Assembly: GCA_031296115.1 (NCBI GenBank)
Contig: JARLGI010000029.1
Coordinates: 1-37,880 of the forward strand
DNA length: 37,880 nt
Direction of reading: 5' to 3'
DNA from: Acidobacteriota bacterium
Lineage (GTDB): Bacteria > Acidobacteriota > Terriglobia > Terriglobales > Acidobacteriaceae
Shown here: positions 8,015-19,425 of the stretch, piece by piece
Position numbering within the stretch: the stretch's first letter is position 1
Layout of the letters: every line of letters begins with the position of its first letter
Made by a program: the position numbers and the translations under genes
The notes under the pieces: model-generated
Databases searched by the model: none
Seen by the model: the letters and a program-made list of their open reading frames with translations, nothing else
Told to the model about the DNA's origin: nothing

Positions 8015-9430
8015 CTATTTGAAAAGCTCAGACTGCCGACCTTCGCCTGCCAACTCTGCCATCTGCTCGATATACTTTTCCGCGTCGAACTTCTTTGCCC
8101 CGGCATTTCCCGACATATAGCGGATGGTGCCGAAGATAGGACGTTCGAACCACGGACGGTCGAACTTGCCGGTAATGGACCATGCAATCCCGGCGTAGCC
8201 GTTGGGATCGCGGCCGTCGAGCAAGTACTTGTCGTTGAGATCGACGGCAGTTTGATAGGCAAGCGCCGGCGATGGACTCCATTCCAGGATCTTCTTGGCC
8301 CAGTACATACGCATGTAGTTGTGCATCCATCCGGCGTGCAGCATCTGGAGCTGGGCTGCATTCCACAGCGGGTCGTGGGTTTCGGCGTGTTCCAACTGCT
8401 GGCGGGAATAGGTCAACGGGCGACGGTCGGGCGCGTGCTCGGCCAGGGTGCGATGCGCCCAATCAGGGGCGCTCTCGATAGAGTCGTACAGCGGATTAAA
8501 GTGCACGAAATTGATGGACAGCTCTCGCCAGGTGATGAGCTGATCGAGGAAGTCGTCCTTCGCGGCCCGCGATGCCTCGGCCCGTTCAACTGCCAGCGCC
8601 ACGGTGTGCGGACCGATCTGCCCGAAATGCAGATATGGTGACAGGCGGCTGGTGCCGTCCAACTCCGGCTTGCCGTGGCGCTCAGCATAATGAGCCAACT
8701 TGTGGGTGACGAACTCATGCAAGTTCTTAAGCGCTTCGCCGGTCCCACCGCGAAATGAATCCACCGGCTGCACGGAGCGGTCGAGGTCCTTCCAGTCTTC
8801 GGTGATGTCGACGGAGCCGTTGTCAGGTAGCGTTCGTAGGCCGCGTGGCTTCGCCCATTCAACTTTCGCTCCCGGATTACGCGGCGCCGCCAGGAACTCT
8901 TGCAGCCGCTGCTGCAACCGCGGCCGGATGATTCGTGCCGCATACTGTTCTTTCTCCAACAGTCTCGAGGGCACTACTACATCGGCATCCACCGTCCACA
9001 GGGGCACGCTGAGCTTCTTCGCCGCCAGTTCGCGCCAATGGCGGGGCTCGCGCATGGGGTTCTCGTCGCCGATGACCAGCGAAGCCTTTACCTCTTCGCA
9101 GAACTTCACCAGCGAGTGCTCGGGATAGCGGCGCAGCACATAGCCAATACCCCGTTTGCGGGCGCGCTGGGCAGTTTCAGGAATGCCTTGCGCCAGGAAG
9201 GCATAGTGCCGCACATTGGCATGCGGGTAGAACGGCACCGGCGCGAAAAAGATCACGATTGGCTGTTGCAAGGCGTTGGCAGCCTCGACGGCTACATCGA
9301 GCGCGGGATTGTCCAACGCGCGCTGGGCACGTTGCATCCAGTACACCACGCAACGTCCGCCGATGTGGGACGCGACAGCGCGACGAACGGTGACGCGAGG
9401 ATCAGAGGAAAGCCGTTCCAGCTTGGTCAT
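8015..9430 (-). CDS. phr: Deoxyribodipyrimidine photolyase, class II
   Basis: This 471-residue flavoenzyme uses light to split cyclobutane pyrimidine dimers. The N-terminal Rossmann-like domain reads CVVYWMQRAQRA near residue 26. The class II marker GDENPMREPRHWR is near residue 129. The C-terminal FAD domain has the class II segments LHFGQIGPHTVAL, HAGWMHNYMRMYWAKK and DLNDKYLLDGRDPNGYAGIAW. The ATG at 9430 is preferred over one 4 codons upstream. Length is normal for the class. folP lies 122 bases upstream on the same strand. Class II enzymes are scattered among bacteria, so horizontal gain in the lineage is possible. Confidence 0.93.
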   Translation of the reverse strand: MTKLERLSSDPRVTVRRAVASHIGGRCVVYWMQRAQRALDNPALDVAVEAANALQQPIVIFFAPVPFYPHANVRHYAFLAQGIPETAQRARKRGIGYVLRRYPEHSLVKFCEEVKASLVIGDENPMREPRHWRELAAKKLSVPLWTVDADVVVPSRLLEKEQYAARIIRPRLQQRLQEFLAAPRNPGAKVEWAKPRGLRTLPDNGSVDITEDWKDLDRSVQPVDSFRGGTGEALKNLHEFVTHKLAHYAERHGKPELDGTSRLSPYLHFGQIGPHTVALAVERAEASRAAKDDFLDQLITWRELSINFVHFNPLYDSIESAPDWAHRTLAEHAPDRRPLTYSRQQLEHAETHDPLWNAAQLQMLHAGWMHNYMRMYWAKKILEWSPSPALAYQTAVDLNDKYLLDGRDPNGYAGIAWSITGKFDRPWFERPIFGTIRYMSGNAGAKKFDAEKYIEQMAELAGEGRQSELFK

Positions 9431-9552
9431 GCAGCTTCTCAACTATAAAGTGTGTAGATGCAGGCCGGAAGTTTCAGGTGGCGACAATCATGCGGGGCTT
9501 TGCATAGAGCACTGCTGTGGGCCCGGTTTTTCATCGCCCGTAAAAAGCCGGC

Positions 9553-10467
9553 TCATGCCGCAGCGGCGAGAATCTCATCGGCCACTGCCGCCGCTTCCAC
9601 GGCCGGCTTCACATCATGCACGCGCACAATGTGGGCGCCACGCAGAATGGTGGCTACCATCGCGGCGAGCGAGCCGTGGAGACGCTCATCTGGCGGAAGG
9701 TCCTTCCCAGCACGAGCACCAGCGGTGCGCCCAACGAAAGATTTCCGCGACGTTCCGGCCAGTAGCGGAAATCCCATGCGATGCAAGCGATCAAAGTGCG
9801 CCAGTAGCGGGTAATTCTCCTCGAAGTTCTTGCCAAAGCCGAAACCCGGGTCGAGCACGATGCGCTCGCGCCGTACGCCACGCTCAAAAGCTACCTGCAC
9901 GCGGTTTGCAAGGTCGTGTTCCAGTAGCGAGAGGATGTCAGACTCGTGCGGGAGGTTCCGCCACTGTTCCGGACGGCCACGCGTATGCATCAACACCACG
10001 CCGCATTCCGTCTCGGCGCAGGTTCGCGCCATCTCTTTGTCCCACTGGAAGGCGCTTACGTCATTGACAATCTCCGCCCCCGCGGCCACGACGGCCCGCG
10101 CCACAGCCGACTTGTACGTGTCCACAGAGAGGACCGCCCCGGGTCGCGCGCGCAGTACAGCTTTCACAACCGGAAGCACGCGGCGCAACTCTTCCGCTTC
10201 GCTGACGACGGGATTGGTGGCGGCTGCGAGTTCTGCGCCCTCGGCCGCGACGGCCGCGCCGGGCCGGGTGGATTCGCCGCCGATATCGACGATGTCGGCG
10301 CCTTCGTCCAGCAACTGCAGAGCCTGTCGCACAGCGAACTCAGCAGCCAGGAACTTGCCGCCATCGGAGAACGAATCGGGGGTGACGTTGACGATCCCCA
10401 TGATGAGCGTTCGCTGTCCGAGTTCGAGCGTCCGGCTTCGCAACTGCCAGTTATGGCGGGGGCGCAT
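9553..10467 (-). CDS. folP: Dihydropteroate synthase
   Basis: This 304-residue cytoplasmic TIM-barrel enzyme joins p-aminobenzoate to 6-hydroxymethyl-dihydropterin pyrophosphate in folate synthesis and is the sulfonamide target. Signatures seen are MGIVNVTPDSFSDGG near residues 23-37, DIGGESTRPGA near 61-71, and the C-terminal barrel strands IVLDPGFGFGK and LLAGTSRKSF, the latter with the Lys-Ser pair that binds substrate. Length is slightly above average because of a short N-terminal extension and an insertion after the GESTRPG loop. It is divergent from dacB and upstream of the photolyase; no other folate gene is adjacent. Confidence 0.95.
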   Translation of the reverse strand: MRPRHNWQLRSRTLELGQRTLIMGIVNVTPDSFSDGGKFLAAEFAVRQALQLLDEGADIVDIGGESTRPGAAVAAEGAELAAATNPVVSEAEELRRVLPVVKAVLRARPGAVLSVDTYKSAVARAVVAAGAEIVNDVSAFQWDKEMARTCAETECGVVLMHTRGRPEQWRNLPHESDILSLLEHDLANRVQVAFERGVRRERIVLDPGFGFGKNFEENYPLLAHFDRLHRMGFPLLAGTSRKSFVGRTAGARAGKDLPPDERLHGSLAAMVATILRGAHIVRVHDVKPAVEAAAVADEILAAAA

Positions 10468-10557
10468 GTGCTGATTGTACTGTGGTGGCGCTCACGAGTG
10501 GTTCATGGCGGGCAAAGGCGTCTTGCGCCGCAGTGCTAAAATCCCGCTAGTAGTCTT

Positions 10558-12135
10558 ATGTGTCGGTTTCGCTATTACGCTGGCGTTTGGCTCGTCTTCG
10601 TGCTGCTTTCGCCGGCGTTTGCCGCCAGCCACAAGAAGATCGCCAGCAAGCCCGAGGGTCCAAGGAAGCTGGATCACGACATTGAGCAGGTGCTCAGCGA
10701 TCCCGAGGCCGCGCGGGGATTCTGGGGAATCTACGCGGTCTCGCTCGACAGTGGCAAGCCAATCTTCCGCCTCAATCAGGACAAGCTCTTCACCCCCGCC
10801 TCCGACGCCAAGCTTTTCACCACCGCTGCTGTCTTCGCTCTTATCGGGCCGGATTACCGCTTCAAGACCACGGTCGAAACCGTGGGCACGCTCGACAAGC
10901 ACGGGCGCCTCGGGGCGGACCTGGTCGTAGTCGGACGCGGCGATCCCAATCTTTCCGGGCGCACGTTGCCTTACAACCTGCACACCGAGCGTCGTGCACC
11001 ATCGATCCAGGTGCTGCAGCAACTAGCCGATCAACTGATGCTGCATGGCCTGAAGTACGTGGACGGTGACATCGTGGCCGACGACAGTTTCTTCGTGTTC
11101 GAGCGCTACGGCGAAGGCTGGTCGCAGGACGACCTGGCGCGCGAATGGGGCGCTCCCGTTTCGGCGCTCACGGTCAACGATAACGTCATCTTCGTCAACC
11201 TCATGCCGGCCGATCATCCGGGCGAACGCGCGTTCCTAAGCATCACGCCCTTTGCGGAGTACTACAAGGTTGACAACCGGGTGATGACTACGCCGCAAGG
11301 CACCGGACCGCGGACCGTCAGCATCAACCGCGAGCCGGGTTCGAACCAGCTTACGTTCTGGGGCAACATTCCGCAGGACGATTCGGGATTCAGCGAGGCG
11401 CTGGCCATCGAGGACCCGGCAGATTTCACCGCGCGCCTGTTTCGCCAGCTTCTGGAAGAACGCGGCGTGACGATCTACGGACGCACGCGCACGCATCACA
11501 CGGAGTTGGCTTCGACACAAACGTTCAGCGTGACCTCGATTGCGTCCGGCGGCGGTTCGTCCACGCGTCCCGCGATTCCCGGCCCGCTGGTGCTGGCCAG
11601 CTACGAATCGCAGCCCGTGGCGCAGGACCTGCGCGTAATCAATAAGGTGAGCCAGAACCTGCACGCCGAACTGATGTTGCGCTTGCTCGGCAAAGAGAAA
11701 GGAACCTCGGGGTCGATCGCCGGCGGACTGGAAGTGCTGCGCGGCTTTCTCGTCACCGCGGGTATCAAGCCTGACCAGTTCGTCTTCTTCGATGGCTCGG
11801 GGCTTTCGCGCGAGGACCTCGTCACACCGGAAGCGATCGTTACGCTGCTGCGTTACTGTCGTCAGCAACCTTGGGGCAAGCAGTACGAAGACACGCTGCC
11901 CGTTGCGGCCGTTGACGGCTCCCTGGCCGAGCGTTTCCGCAACACGCCGGCGGCAGGCAAGGTGCGCGCCAAGACCGGCTCGCTTTCGCACGTGTATTCG
12001 CTTTCCGGATACGCGACCACGCAGAAGGGCGAGCACCTCGCATTTGCCATCATGACCAACAACGGCAACATGCCGACCAAAAAGACGCTCGACACCATCG
12101 ATCGCATCGTCGAGAGCCTGGTGGAAGACAAGTAA
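10558..12135 (+). CDS. dacB: D-alanyl-D-alanine carboxypeptidase/endopeptidase, PBP4 (DacB) type
   Basis: This 525-residue periplasmic class C penicillin-binding protein trims pentapeptide stems and can cut D-Ala-mDAP crosslinks. It starts with a signal peptide (hydrophobic residues 9-22, cleavage after AFAA). The active-site motifs are all present: SDAK with Ser82 and Lys85, SQN at 365-367, and KTGS at 472-475. The large insertion between the first two motifs is typical of PBP4. The ATG at 10558 has a weak ribosome-binding sequence. It is transcribed divergently from folP. The small secreted protein follows 175 bases later and may or may not share a transcript. Confidence 0.93.
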   Translation: MCRFRYYAGVWLVFVLLSPAFAASHKKIASKPEGPRKLDHDIEQVLSDPEAARGFWGIYAVSLDSGKPIFRLNQDKLFTPASDAKLFTTAAVFALIGPDYRFKTTVETVGTLDKHGRLGADLVVVGRGDPNLSGRTLPYNLHTERRAPSIQVLQQLADQLMLHGLKYVDGDIVADDSFFVFERYGEGWSQDDLAREWGAPVSALTVNDNVIFVNLMPADHPGERAFLSITPFAEYYKVDNRVMTTPQGTGPRTVSINREPGSNQLTFWGNIPQDDSGFSEALAIEDPADFTARLFRQLLEERGVTIYGRTRTHHTELASTQTFSVTSIASGGGSSTRPAIPGPLVLASYESQPVAQDLRVINKVSQNLHAELMLRLLGKEKGTSGSIAGGLEVLRGFLVTAGIKPDQFVFFDGSGLSREDLVTPEAIVTLLRYCRQQPWGKQYEDTLPVAAVDGSLAERFRNTPAAGKVRAKTGSLSHVYSLSGYATTQKGEHLAFAIMTNNGNMPTKKTLDTIDRIVESLVEDK

Positions 12136-12310
12136 CTCGCAACAAATTCAGCAGACATTCGAAGGTTCAACACGGCAGACGCAAATGTATTGCGGGGCGA
12201 ATGCAGATTTATATTTCGCGGCAGGTTCGCAACTGCAGATAAGTCGTTGTGTTCAAACTCAGCGAGCGCTCACAAAAAACACCAGCAAGGAAAACACAAC
12301 GAAGACAATC

Positions 12311-12655
12311 TTGAAGTTTGCATGTTTTCGCGCCGCATTAGCGGGGATGCTGTTGCCTGCAGCGGCCCAAAATCAGACCCCACCCAACGCGACGGCACCG
12401 CAACCGAATATCAACCAGCGCCGCGAAAATCAGCAGGACCGCATCGCGCAAGGCGTAAAGAGCGGGCAACTGACGGCCGGCGAGACCGCTAACCTGGAAA
12501 ACCGGGAAGCGGCCATCAATCATGAAGTCGCCGCCGACCGCAAAGCCAACGGTGGCAAACTGACCCAGGCGGAGCGGGTACAGGTGAACCACCAGCTCAA
12601 TCGTACCTCCAACGCCATTTATCGCGACAAGCACAACGCCAATCGCCAGCACTAG
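12311..12655 (+). CDS. Small secreted Asn/Gln-rich protein, unknown function
   Basis: This is probably a 114-residue exported protein. From a TTG at 12311 the frame begins MKFACFRAALAGMLLPAAAQ, a good signal peptide ending in AAA-Q. The frame is open back to an ATG at 12185, but that adds 42 residues before the signal and looks unnatural. The mature part is charged and helical: NQRRENQQDRIAQGVKSG, then a Glu/Asn-rich stretch and HQLNRTSNAIYRDKHN. Similar short secreted proteins are, as I recall, frequent in Acidobacteria, but no function is known to me. Two hairpins follow the stop. Confidence 0.7.
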   Translation: MKFACFRAALAGMLLPAAAQNQTPPNATAPQPNINQRRENQQDRIAQGVKSGQLTAGETANLENREAAINHEVAADRKANGGKLTQAERVQVNHQLNRTSNAIYRDKHNANRQH

Positions 12656-12665
12656 GCGGCCAGGG

Positions 12666-12733
12666 GGCGGTTTCGGGGGAGACCGCCAGCGGGCACAGAG
12701 ACTCCGGGGACCTCGGGTACTCTCTGTGCCTGC
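12666..12733. other. Tandem strong stem-loops between a stop codon and parS
   Basis: Hairpin 1 pairs GGCGGT (12666-12671) with ACCGCC (12682-12687). Hairpin 2 pairs 12689-12701 with 12721-12733 in a 13-bp stem with one G-T pair, whose core GGCACAGAGA/TCTCTGTGCC is perfect. No T tract follows either stem, so classical intrinsic termination is doubtful. They lie just after the small secreted gene and end 33 bases before parS. Confidence 0.55.
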
Positions 12734-12766
12734 GCATTTCCGGGCGGGCATTGTGGTTTGCAACAA

Positions 12767-12782
12767 TGTTTCACGTGGAACA
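12767..12782. promoter_or_regulatory. parS centromere site (ParB binding site)
   Basis: The 16 bases TGTTTCACGTGGAACA are identical, read on the other strand, to the well-known chromosomal parS consensus TGTTCCACGTGAAACA. ParB nucleates here and, with ParA and SMC, drives origin segregation. The site is intergenic, between the hairpins after a secreted-protein gene and the remains of a restriction endonuclease gene. No parA/parB gene is in the window. Chromosomal parS sites usually lie near the replication origin, so this window may be origin-proximal. Two other CACGTG hexamers in the window lack the flanking bases. Confidence 0.85.
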
Positions 12783-12868
12783 CTTGCCGGGGAGTGTTTT
12801 TCCCGATTTGGGACGGATTTGTACCTTTCCGGCGCGTGGCCTCAAGGAAAATGCCCCGGAGAAAAACT

Positions 12869-13315
12869 TTAGTAACCATATGGTGCTCGGGTATTTGGGT
12901 AATCAGCGTAGTTGGGTGTACCTGCGATGACGTACTTGACCAGCAGAAGGAGGAAGTAGTTGCTGTCGTCTTCATAAAATCTGGCAAGACGTTCGATCCG
13001 ACCTGAGGTTTGGCATGTTGAAAGCCGTACCGATCCGATGCGTCTTCACGTCTACGACATAATAAAAACCGTTTCGATCCTTGAACGCTAAGTCAGCCAT
13101 GGCACGACGAGCAAATTCGGAAGAGTATTCGCTGGTTAAACCTCCCAAGATAGCCCGAAATCCACCACAAATGATGTCCTGAATGGCATCACCCGCGGCT
13201 CTCGTGCTGGCGGCTGTCCTCGTCGTCATGAAATCTGGCTGAGAATTACGAAGGCTTATTATTGCTGCTTCGAGAGCTTGCACTGTTCGCTGCAAAAGAT
13301 CTGGCTACGCTTCAT
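12869..13315 (-). pseudogene. Type II restriction endonuclease, frameshifted and truncated
   Basis: Reading down from an ATG at 13315, the product is restored by two frame corrections. MKRSQ must be joined to DLLQRTVQALEAAI with one missing base near 13300-13304. NMPNLRS must be joined to IERLARFYEDD by correcting near 12999-13003; without that the frame ends at a TGA at once. After it the frame runs through NYFLLLLVKYVIAGTPNY to a TAA at 12869-12871. The core YYVVDVKTH supplies an Asp-x-Lys nuclease motif whose surroundings recall HincII-type enzymes (inference). The ATG overlaps the methylase stop as ATGA. At about 148 residues it is probably short at the C-terminus. Sequence is more AT-rich than the flanking core genes. 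Confidence 0.7.
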
Positions 13316-14324
13316 GGGTTCTCACTCGAATCCTCAAAAGCAAGCCCCAAGCATTCTGAACTCGATCGGCTCCCGACATTTCGCTGGTTTGGAAACGAAT
13401 TTGGCTCCCAGAATACCCCTTCTGTGTACCCTTGAACTGATGGGTCGTTGTCCGCCATTTCTAAACGCTCTCGGCAAGGCAGCAGTAGGCCTCGTCCACT
13501 TCTGTGCCCGAGTATTTGCGTCCTAACTTCTTTGTGCCGACCGATGTTGTGCCCGAACCCAAAAACGGGTCAAAGACAACGTCACCTTCAACAGAGCTAG
13601 CCAAAATAATCTTTGCGAGCAGTTTTTCCGGCTTCTGGGTGGGATGGTCCGTGTTTTCGGGCATCGACCAGAAGGGGATCGTCAAGTCGGTCCACAAATT
13701 CGCCGGATGCGTTAATCGGTAGTTCCCGTTTTCCGTGCGATCCCAGTCTTTGGGAGCGCCGTCGTCGCAAGTGTAAGGAGCAATAACCCTTCTCTTTAGC
13801 TTCACCGATTCGACATTGAATTTGTAGTCGTCAGACCTAGTGCAAAACCAAATATCTTCATGACAGTTCTTCCAGTTTTTCGACGCCCCCGTCCTTTTTC
13901 TCTTTCCAAGGTAATCCGATTTTGTATCTTGAGATATTTCTGAGCAACCAAATGTACGGCAGATGAAGACCGCCAGTCTGCACAGATATACATAGAACCG
14001 CTCAACTTAAGGGTCCTAACGACCTCGGGAAACCAGGCTTCCAGCCAATCGACATATTCCAGAAACGGCTTCTCTCGAAAAAAGTCCCGTTGAACTGCTT
14101 TGTCAGGTTGTAAGGCGGATCCAAGAATATGAGGTCTGCGAACTCTGAAGGAAGCCAGTCCAATACTTCGACTAAATCTTGATGGACCGTCCTATTTTCT
14201 AAGAGGTCACTGATGCAGTGGCCTTTTAGTTTCACCAAATGGGGCGCGACGGCTGATGATTTCCTCTGGGGTCAGCGTAATGGTCCGGTTCCGAGGCGCT
14301 ATTTGGTCTATCGTTACTGCTCAT
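13312..14324 (-). pseudogene. Type II DNA methyltransferase (beta-class N6/N4), multiply frameshifted
   Basis: Three frames together encode an almost complete amino-methyltransferase: catalytic motif IV LDPPYNLTKQFNG, then [47 protein letters not shown], a variable region, [10 protein letters not shown], and the SAM-binding motif [12 protein letters not shown] at the end (permuted beta order). Clear one-base losses are at a T run (14078-14083), a G run (13886-13890) and near 13468-13472. Two more shifts are probable in the N-terminal part, near 14281-14285 and 14230-14238, if the ATG at 14324 (MSSNDRPNSASEPD) is the start. The repaired frame stops at 13312-13314, overlapping the endonuclease start. 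As it stands no full enzyme can be made. Confidence 0.82.
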
Positions 14325-14412
14325 GGGTGCGACTGTAACACAGCTGAGAGCCGGAGAGGGAGGCCGTCGATTGTGTCACACAACCGAAAATCCCAACTGG
14401 CTGATAGGTGCC

Positions 14413-17172
<2,760 letters not shown>

Positions 17173-17345
17173 GAATGAGTCCCTTCTATCTATATTGAGG
17201 AGCTGGATTAGGGCGCGGATTCCAGTAAAGCGGAACTTACTATCTTAGAACAGTTTCAATTTTCCAGTTTCAATTTCTGGTTCCGTCGGCAATGGGTGAA
17301 GAATTTCTTACGCGTGCTCCGCGGCGACCGAAGGCTGGGATAGCT

Positions 17346-17762
17346 CTATTTCGCCCGGAGCAACAGGACCGGCACGCTGATGCTGTGCTGGACGCGGGTG
17401 GCGGTGGTGCCGAGGAACAGGTCGGCCAGGAAGCGGTGGCCGTGGGTGCTCATGGCCACCAGGTCGCAACCCTTCTGCCGGACCCACTTGATGATTTCGT
17501 CCACCGGTTCGCCATAGGCCAACTCCGCTTCTGCGTGAATGCCCGCTGCCTGAAATTCCATCTGGAGCTTTTGCAAGTACGCAGTATCTTCTGCGATTTC
17601 GGGACTGACCGCGTCCGGCCCGTAGGTGCGAGCTGCCCAGCCATCGGCCACATGCAGCAACACCAGACGGCTGTGCGCGAGTTTCGCGAGCTGCTTGACG
17701 TGATCGATGATCGCGCGGTCGGTTGGCGTGCCGTCCACGGTAACGAGAATGGTGTCGTACAT
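17346..17762 (-). CDS. Universal stress protein (UspA family)
   Basis: This 138-residue single-domain cytoplasmic protein has the alpha/beta USP fold. It begins MYDTILVTVDGTPTDRAI with the first strand and its Asp. The ATP-binding loop near the end reads MSTHGHRFLADLFLGTTATRV, a slightly altered G-x2-G-x9-G-(S/T) motif: HG...G plus TT, with the second Gly missing. It may therefore bind ATP weakly or not at all. The frame is open upstream into the repeat element, but family sequence begins at the ATG at 17762. It lies downstream of mntH on the same strand, separated by about 210 bases of repeats. Confidence 0.9.
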   Translation of the reverse strand: MYDTILVTVDGTPTDRAIIDHVKQLAKLAHSRLVLLHVADGWAARTYGPDAVSPEIAEDTAYLQKLQMEFQAAGIHAEAELAYGEPVDEIIKWVRQKGCDLVAMSTHGHRFLADLFLGTTATRVQHSISVPVLLLRAK

Positions 17763-17815
17763 GGGATTACATCCTGTATTGCGAAACAGGTTCAGACTGC
17801 TGGAAAAATAACGGG

Positions 17816-17945
17816 CGGAGCACTCCTTCAGGAGCACCCCTTCAAAATGTGCTTTAGCGCCTGGGGTAAGATTTCTCTCTATCCCCGCAGCGGCTAAAGC
17901 CGGCTTTTCATTAAACTCCAATTTGCACCGCTGAAGCGGAGCTCC
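17816..17945. repeat. Cluster of short stem-loop intergenic repeats
   Basis: Several small palindromes with TTCA/TTTA-type loops follow one another. On the minus strand they include CCGCTTCAGCGG, GGCTTTAGCC and CTCCTGAAGGAG, and the mixed GCGCTAAAGCAC. No coding potential fits. I recall similar chains of short stem-loops between genes in Koribacter/Solibacter-type genomes, so this is probably a dispersed REP-like element. It separates mntH from the stress protein gene and could affect mRNA ends. Confidence 0.5.
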
Positions 17946-17970
17946 AACGAAACCTTCAACTGCCGAAATA

Positions 17971-19425
17971 CTACCCACCCACGATGACGTGCCACGCGGC
18001 TTTGAGCGATTCCGGCAGGCCGAAAACATCCATCGCGGTGATCAGAATAGCACTGCCCCACCCAGCAATCAGCAGGAACCAGCCGTTCCGCCACGTGCCC
18101 ATTCGCTTGCGGGAACTGGTGAACTGCAGCAGCGGGAACATGGCAAAGGGAAGCTGCAACGCCAGCACCACCTGGCTGAGCACCAGCAGATCGGTGACGC
18201 TGCTGTCGCCCCGTAGCCCAATCACCAGGACCGCCGGCAGGATGGCCAGGGTGCGGGTGATGAGACGCCGCACCCAGGGCTTGATCCGCCAGCGCATGAA
18301 GCCTTCCATCACGACCTGTCCGGCGAGCGTGCCGGTGATGGTGCTGCTCTGGCCGCTGGCCAGCAGCGCTACCGCAAACAGCGTGCTGGCGGCCGTGGCT
18401 CCCAACAACGGCGCCAGCGTCAAATAAGCCAGACGAATCCAGTCACTGTCGGCCGCGAACCTTACCACTTGGCCGCCGGCCAGGGTCGTGCTCTCCTTGC
18501 CGAAGAACACCATCGCCGCCAGCACCAGAATCGCCGCGTTGACGAAGAAAGCGATGCTGAGAGCGACAACGGAGTCGATGCTGTTGAAGCGGATTGCCTT
18601 GCGGATGGAGGGTTCGTCCTTCTGCAACTGGCGGCTCTGCACCAGGGCCGAGTGCAGGTACAGGTTGTGGGGCATCACGGTCGCGCCGATGATGCCGACC
18701 GCGATATACAACATCCCCGCCTGACGAACATGGGGAGAAATCAGCGCCCGCCCCATTTCCAGAAAGCTGGGCTGGGTCTGGGGGAGAACGAAAATCTCAA
18801 TGAAGTAGCACACCCCGATGGTGGCGATCAGCAGAACGACGACGGCCTCGATGGTGCGCATGCCGAAGCGCTGCAGGCCCAGGAGCAGCAGCACGTCCAA
18901 ACCGGTAATGATGACCGCCCAGAGCAGCGGGATATGGAACAGCAGGTTGAGAGCGACCGCACTGCCCAGCACCTCCGCCAGGTCGCAGGCGCCAATGGCC
19001 ACTTCGCTCATCAGCCAGTTGGGCCAGCGGGCCCAGCCCGGATACCAGTCGCGGCAGCATTGCGCGAGGTCCTTGCTGGTCACCACGCCGAGGCGGGCGG
19101 AAATTACCTGCATGAAGATGGCCATCAAGCTGGCCAGTCCGACCACCCACAAAAGGCCGTACTTGAACTGGGCGCCGCCTTGCAGGTCCGTGCCCCAGTT
19201 GCCGGGATCCATGTAGCCGACGCTGACCAGAATCGCCGGCCCGACGAAAGCCCGCCACTGCTGCCAGAATCCGGCCCCATGGTGGGGCACTTCGACAGAG
19301 CTGTGCATGCCCTCCAAAGACACGTGGGCTGCGTCCCCGCTTTCATCCGGATTGCGCAATGGCTGGGGTTTCGTGTTCAAAGCGGCACCAAACAACAAAC
19401 AGCGGCGCAATTGCTCGCCGGACAA
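17971..19425 (-). CDS. mntH: Nramp-family divalent metal (Mn/Fe) transporter
   Basis: This 484-residue inner-membrane proton-coupled Mn2+/Fe2+ importer has about 11 helices. TM1 has the metal-binding motif DPGNWGTDLQGG, and TM6 carries the second metal-site segment AVGIIGATVMPHNLYLHSALV with Met-Pro-His. The transport signature is therefore intact. The start is uncertain. A TTG at 19425 has GAGGA 6 bases upstream and gives an N-terminal cytosolic tail of about 58 residues. An ATG at 19308 has GGAGG very close and gives 445 residues. A TATACT -10-like box lies about 30 bases before the TTG. It is divergent from purD. No MntR-like regulator is in the window. Confidence 0.92.
   Translation of the reverse strand: MSGEQLRRCLLFGAALNTKPQPLRNPDESGDAAHVSLEGMHSSVEVPHHGAGFWQQWRAFVGPAILVSVGYMDPGNWGTDLQGGAQFKYGLLWVVGLASLMAIFMQVISARLGVVTSKDLAQCCRDWYPGWARWPNWLMSEVAIGACDLAEVLGSAVALNLLFHIPLLWAVIITGLDVLLLLGLQRFGMRTIEAVVVLLIATIGVCYFIEIFVLPQTQPSFLEMGRALISPHVRQAGMLYIAVGIIGATVMPHNLYLHSALVQSRQLQKDEPSIRKAIRFNSIDSVVALSIAFFVNAAILVLAAMVFFGKESTTLAGGQVVRFAADSDWIRLAYLTLAPLLGATAASTLFAVALLASGQSSTITGTLAGQVVMEGFMRWRIKPWVRRLITRTLAILPAVLVIGLRGDSSVTDLLVLSQVVLALQLPFAMFPLLQFTSSRKRMGTWRNGWFLLIAGWGSAILITAMDVFGLPESLKAAWHVIVGG

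Noticed and set aside
12185..12310. ATG at 12185 as start of the small secreted protein
   Set aside because: It would put 42 polar residues before an obvious signal peptide; a TTG at 12311 fits better, though it is not proven.
12989..13010. Selenocysteine or readthrough at the in-frame stop of the endonuclease
   Set aside because: The homologous continuation is in a different frame, so a frameshift explains it, not stop-codon recoding.
18092..18097. CACGTG inside mntH (and another at 19321-19326) as further parS sites
   Set aside because: Flanking bases do not match the TGTT/AACA half-sites; both are within coding sequence.
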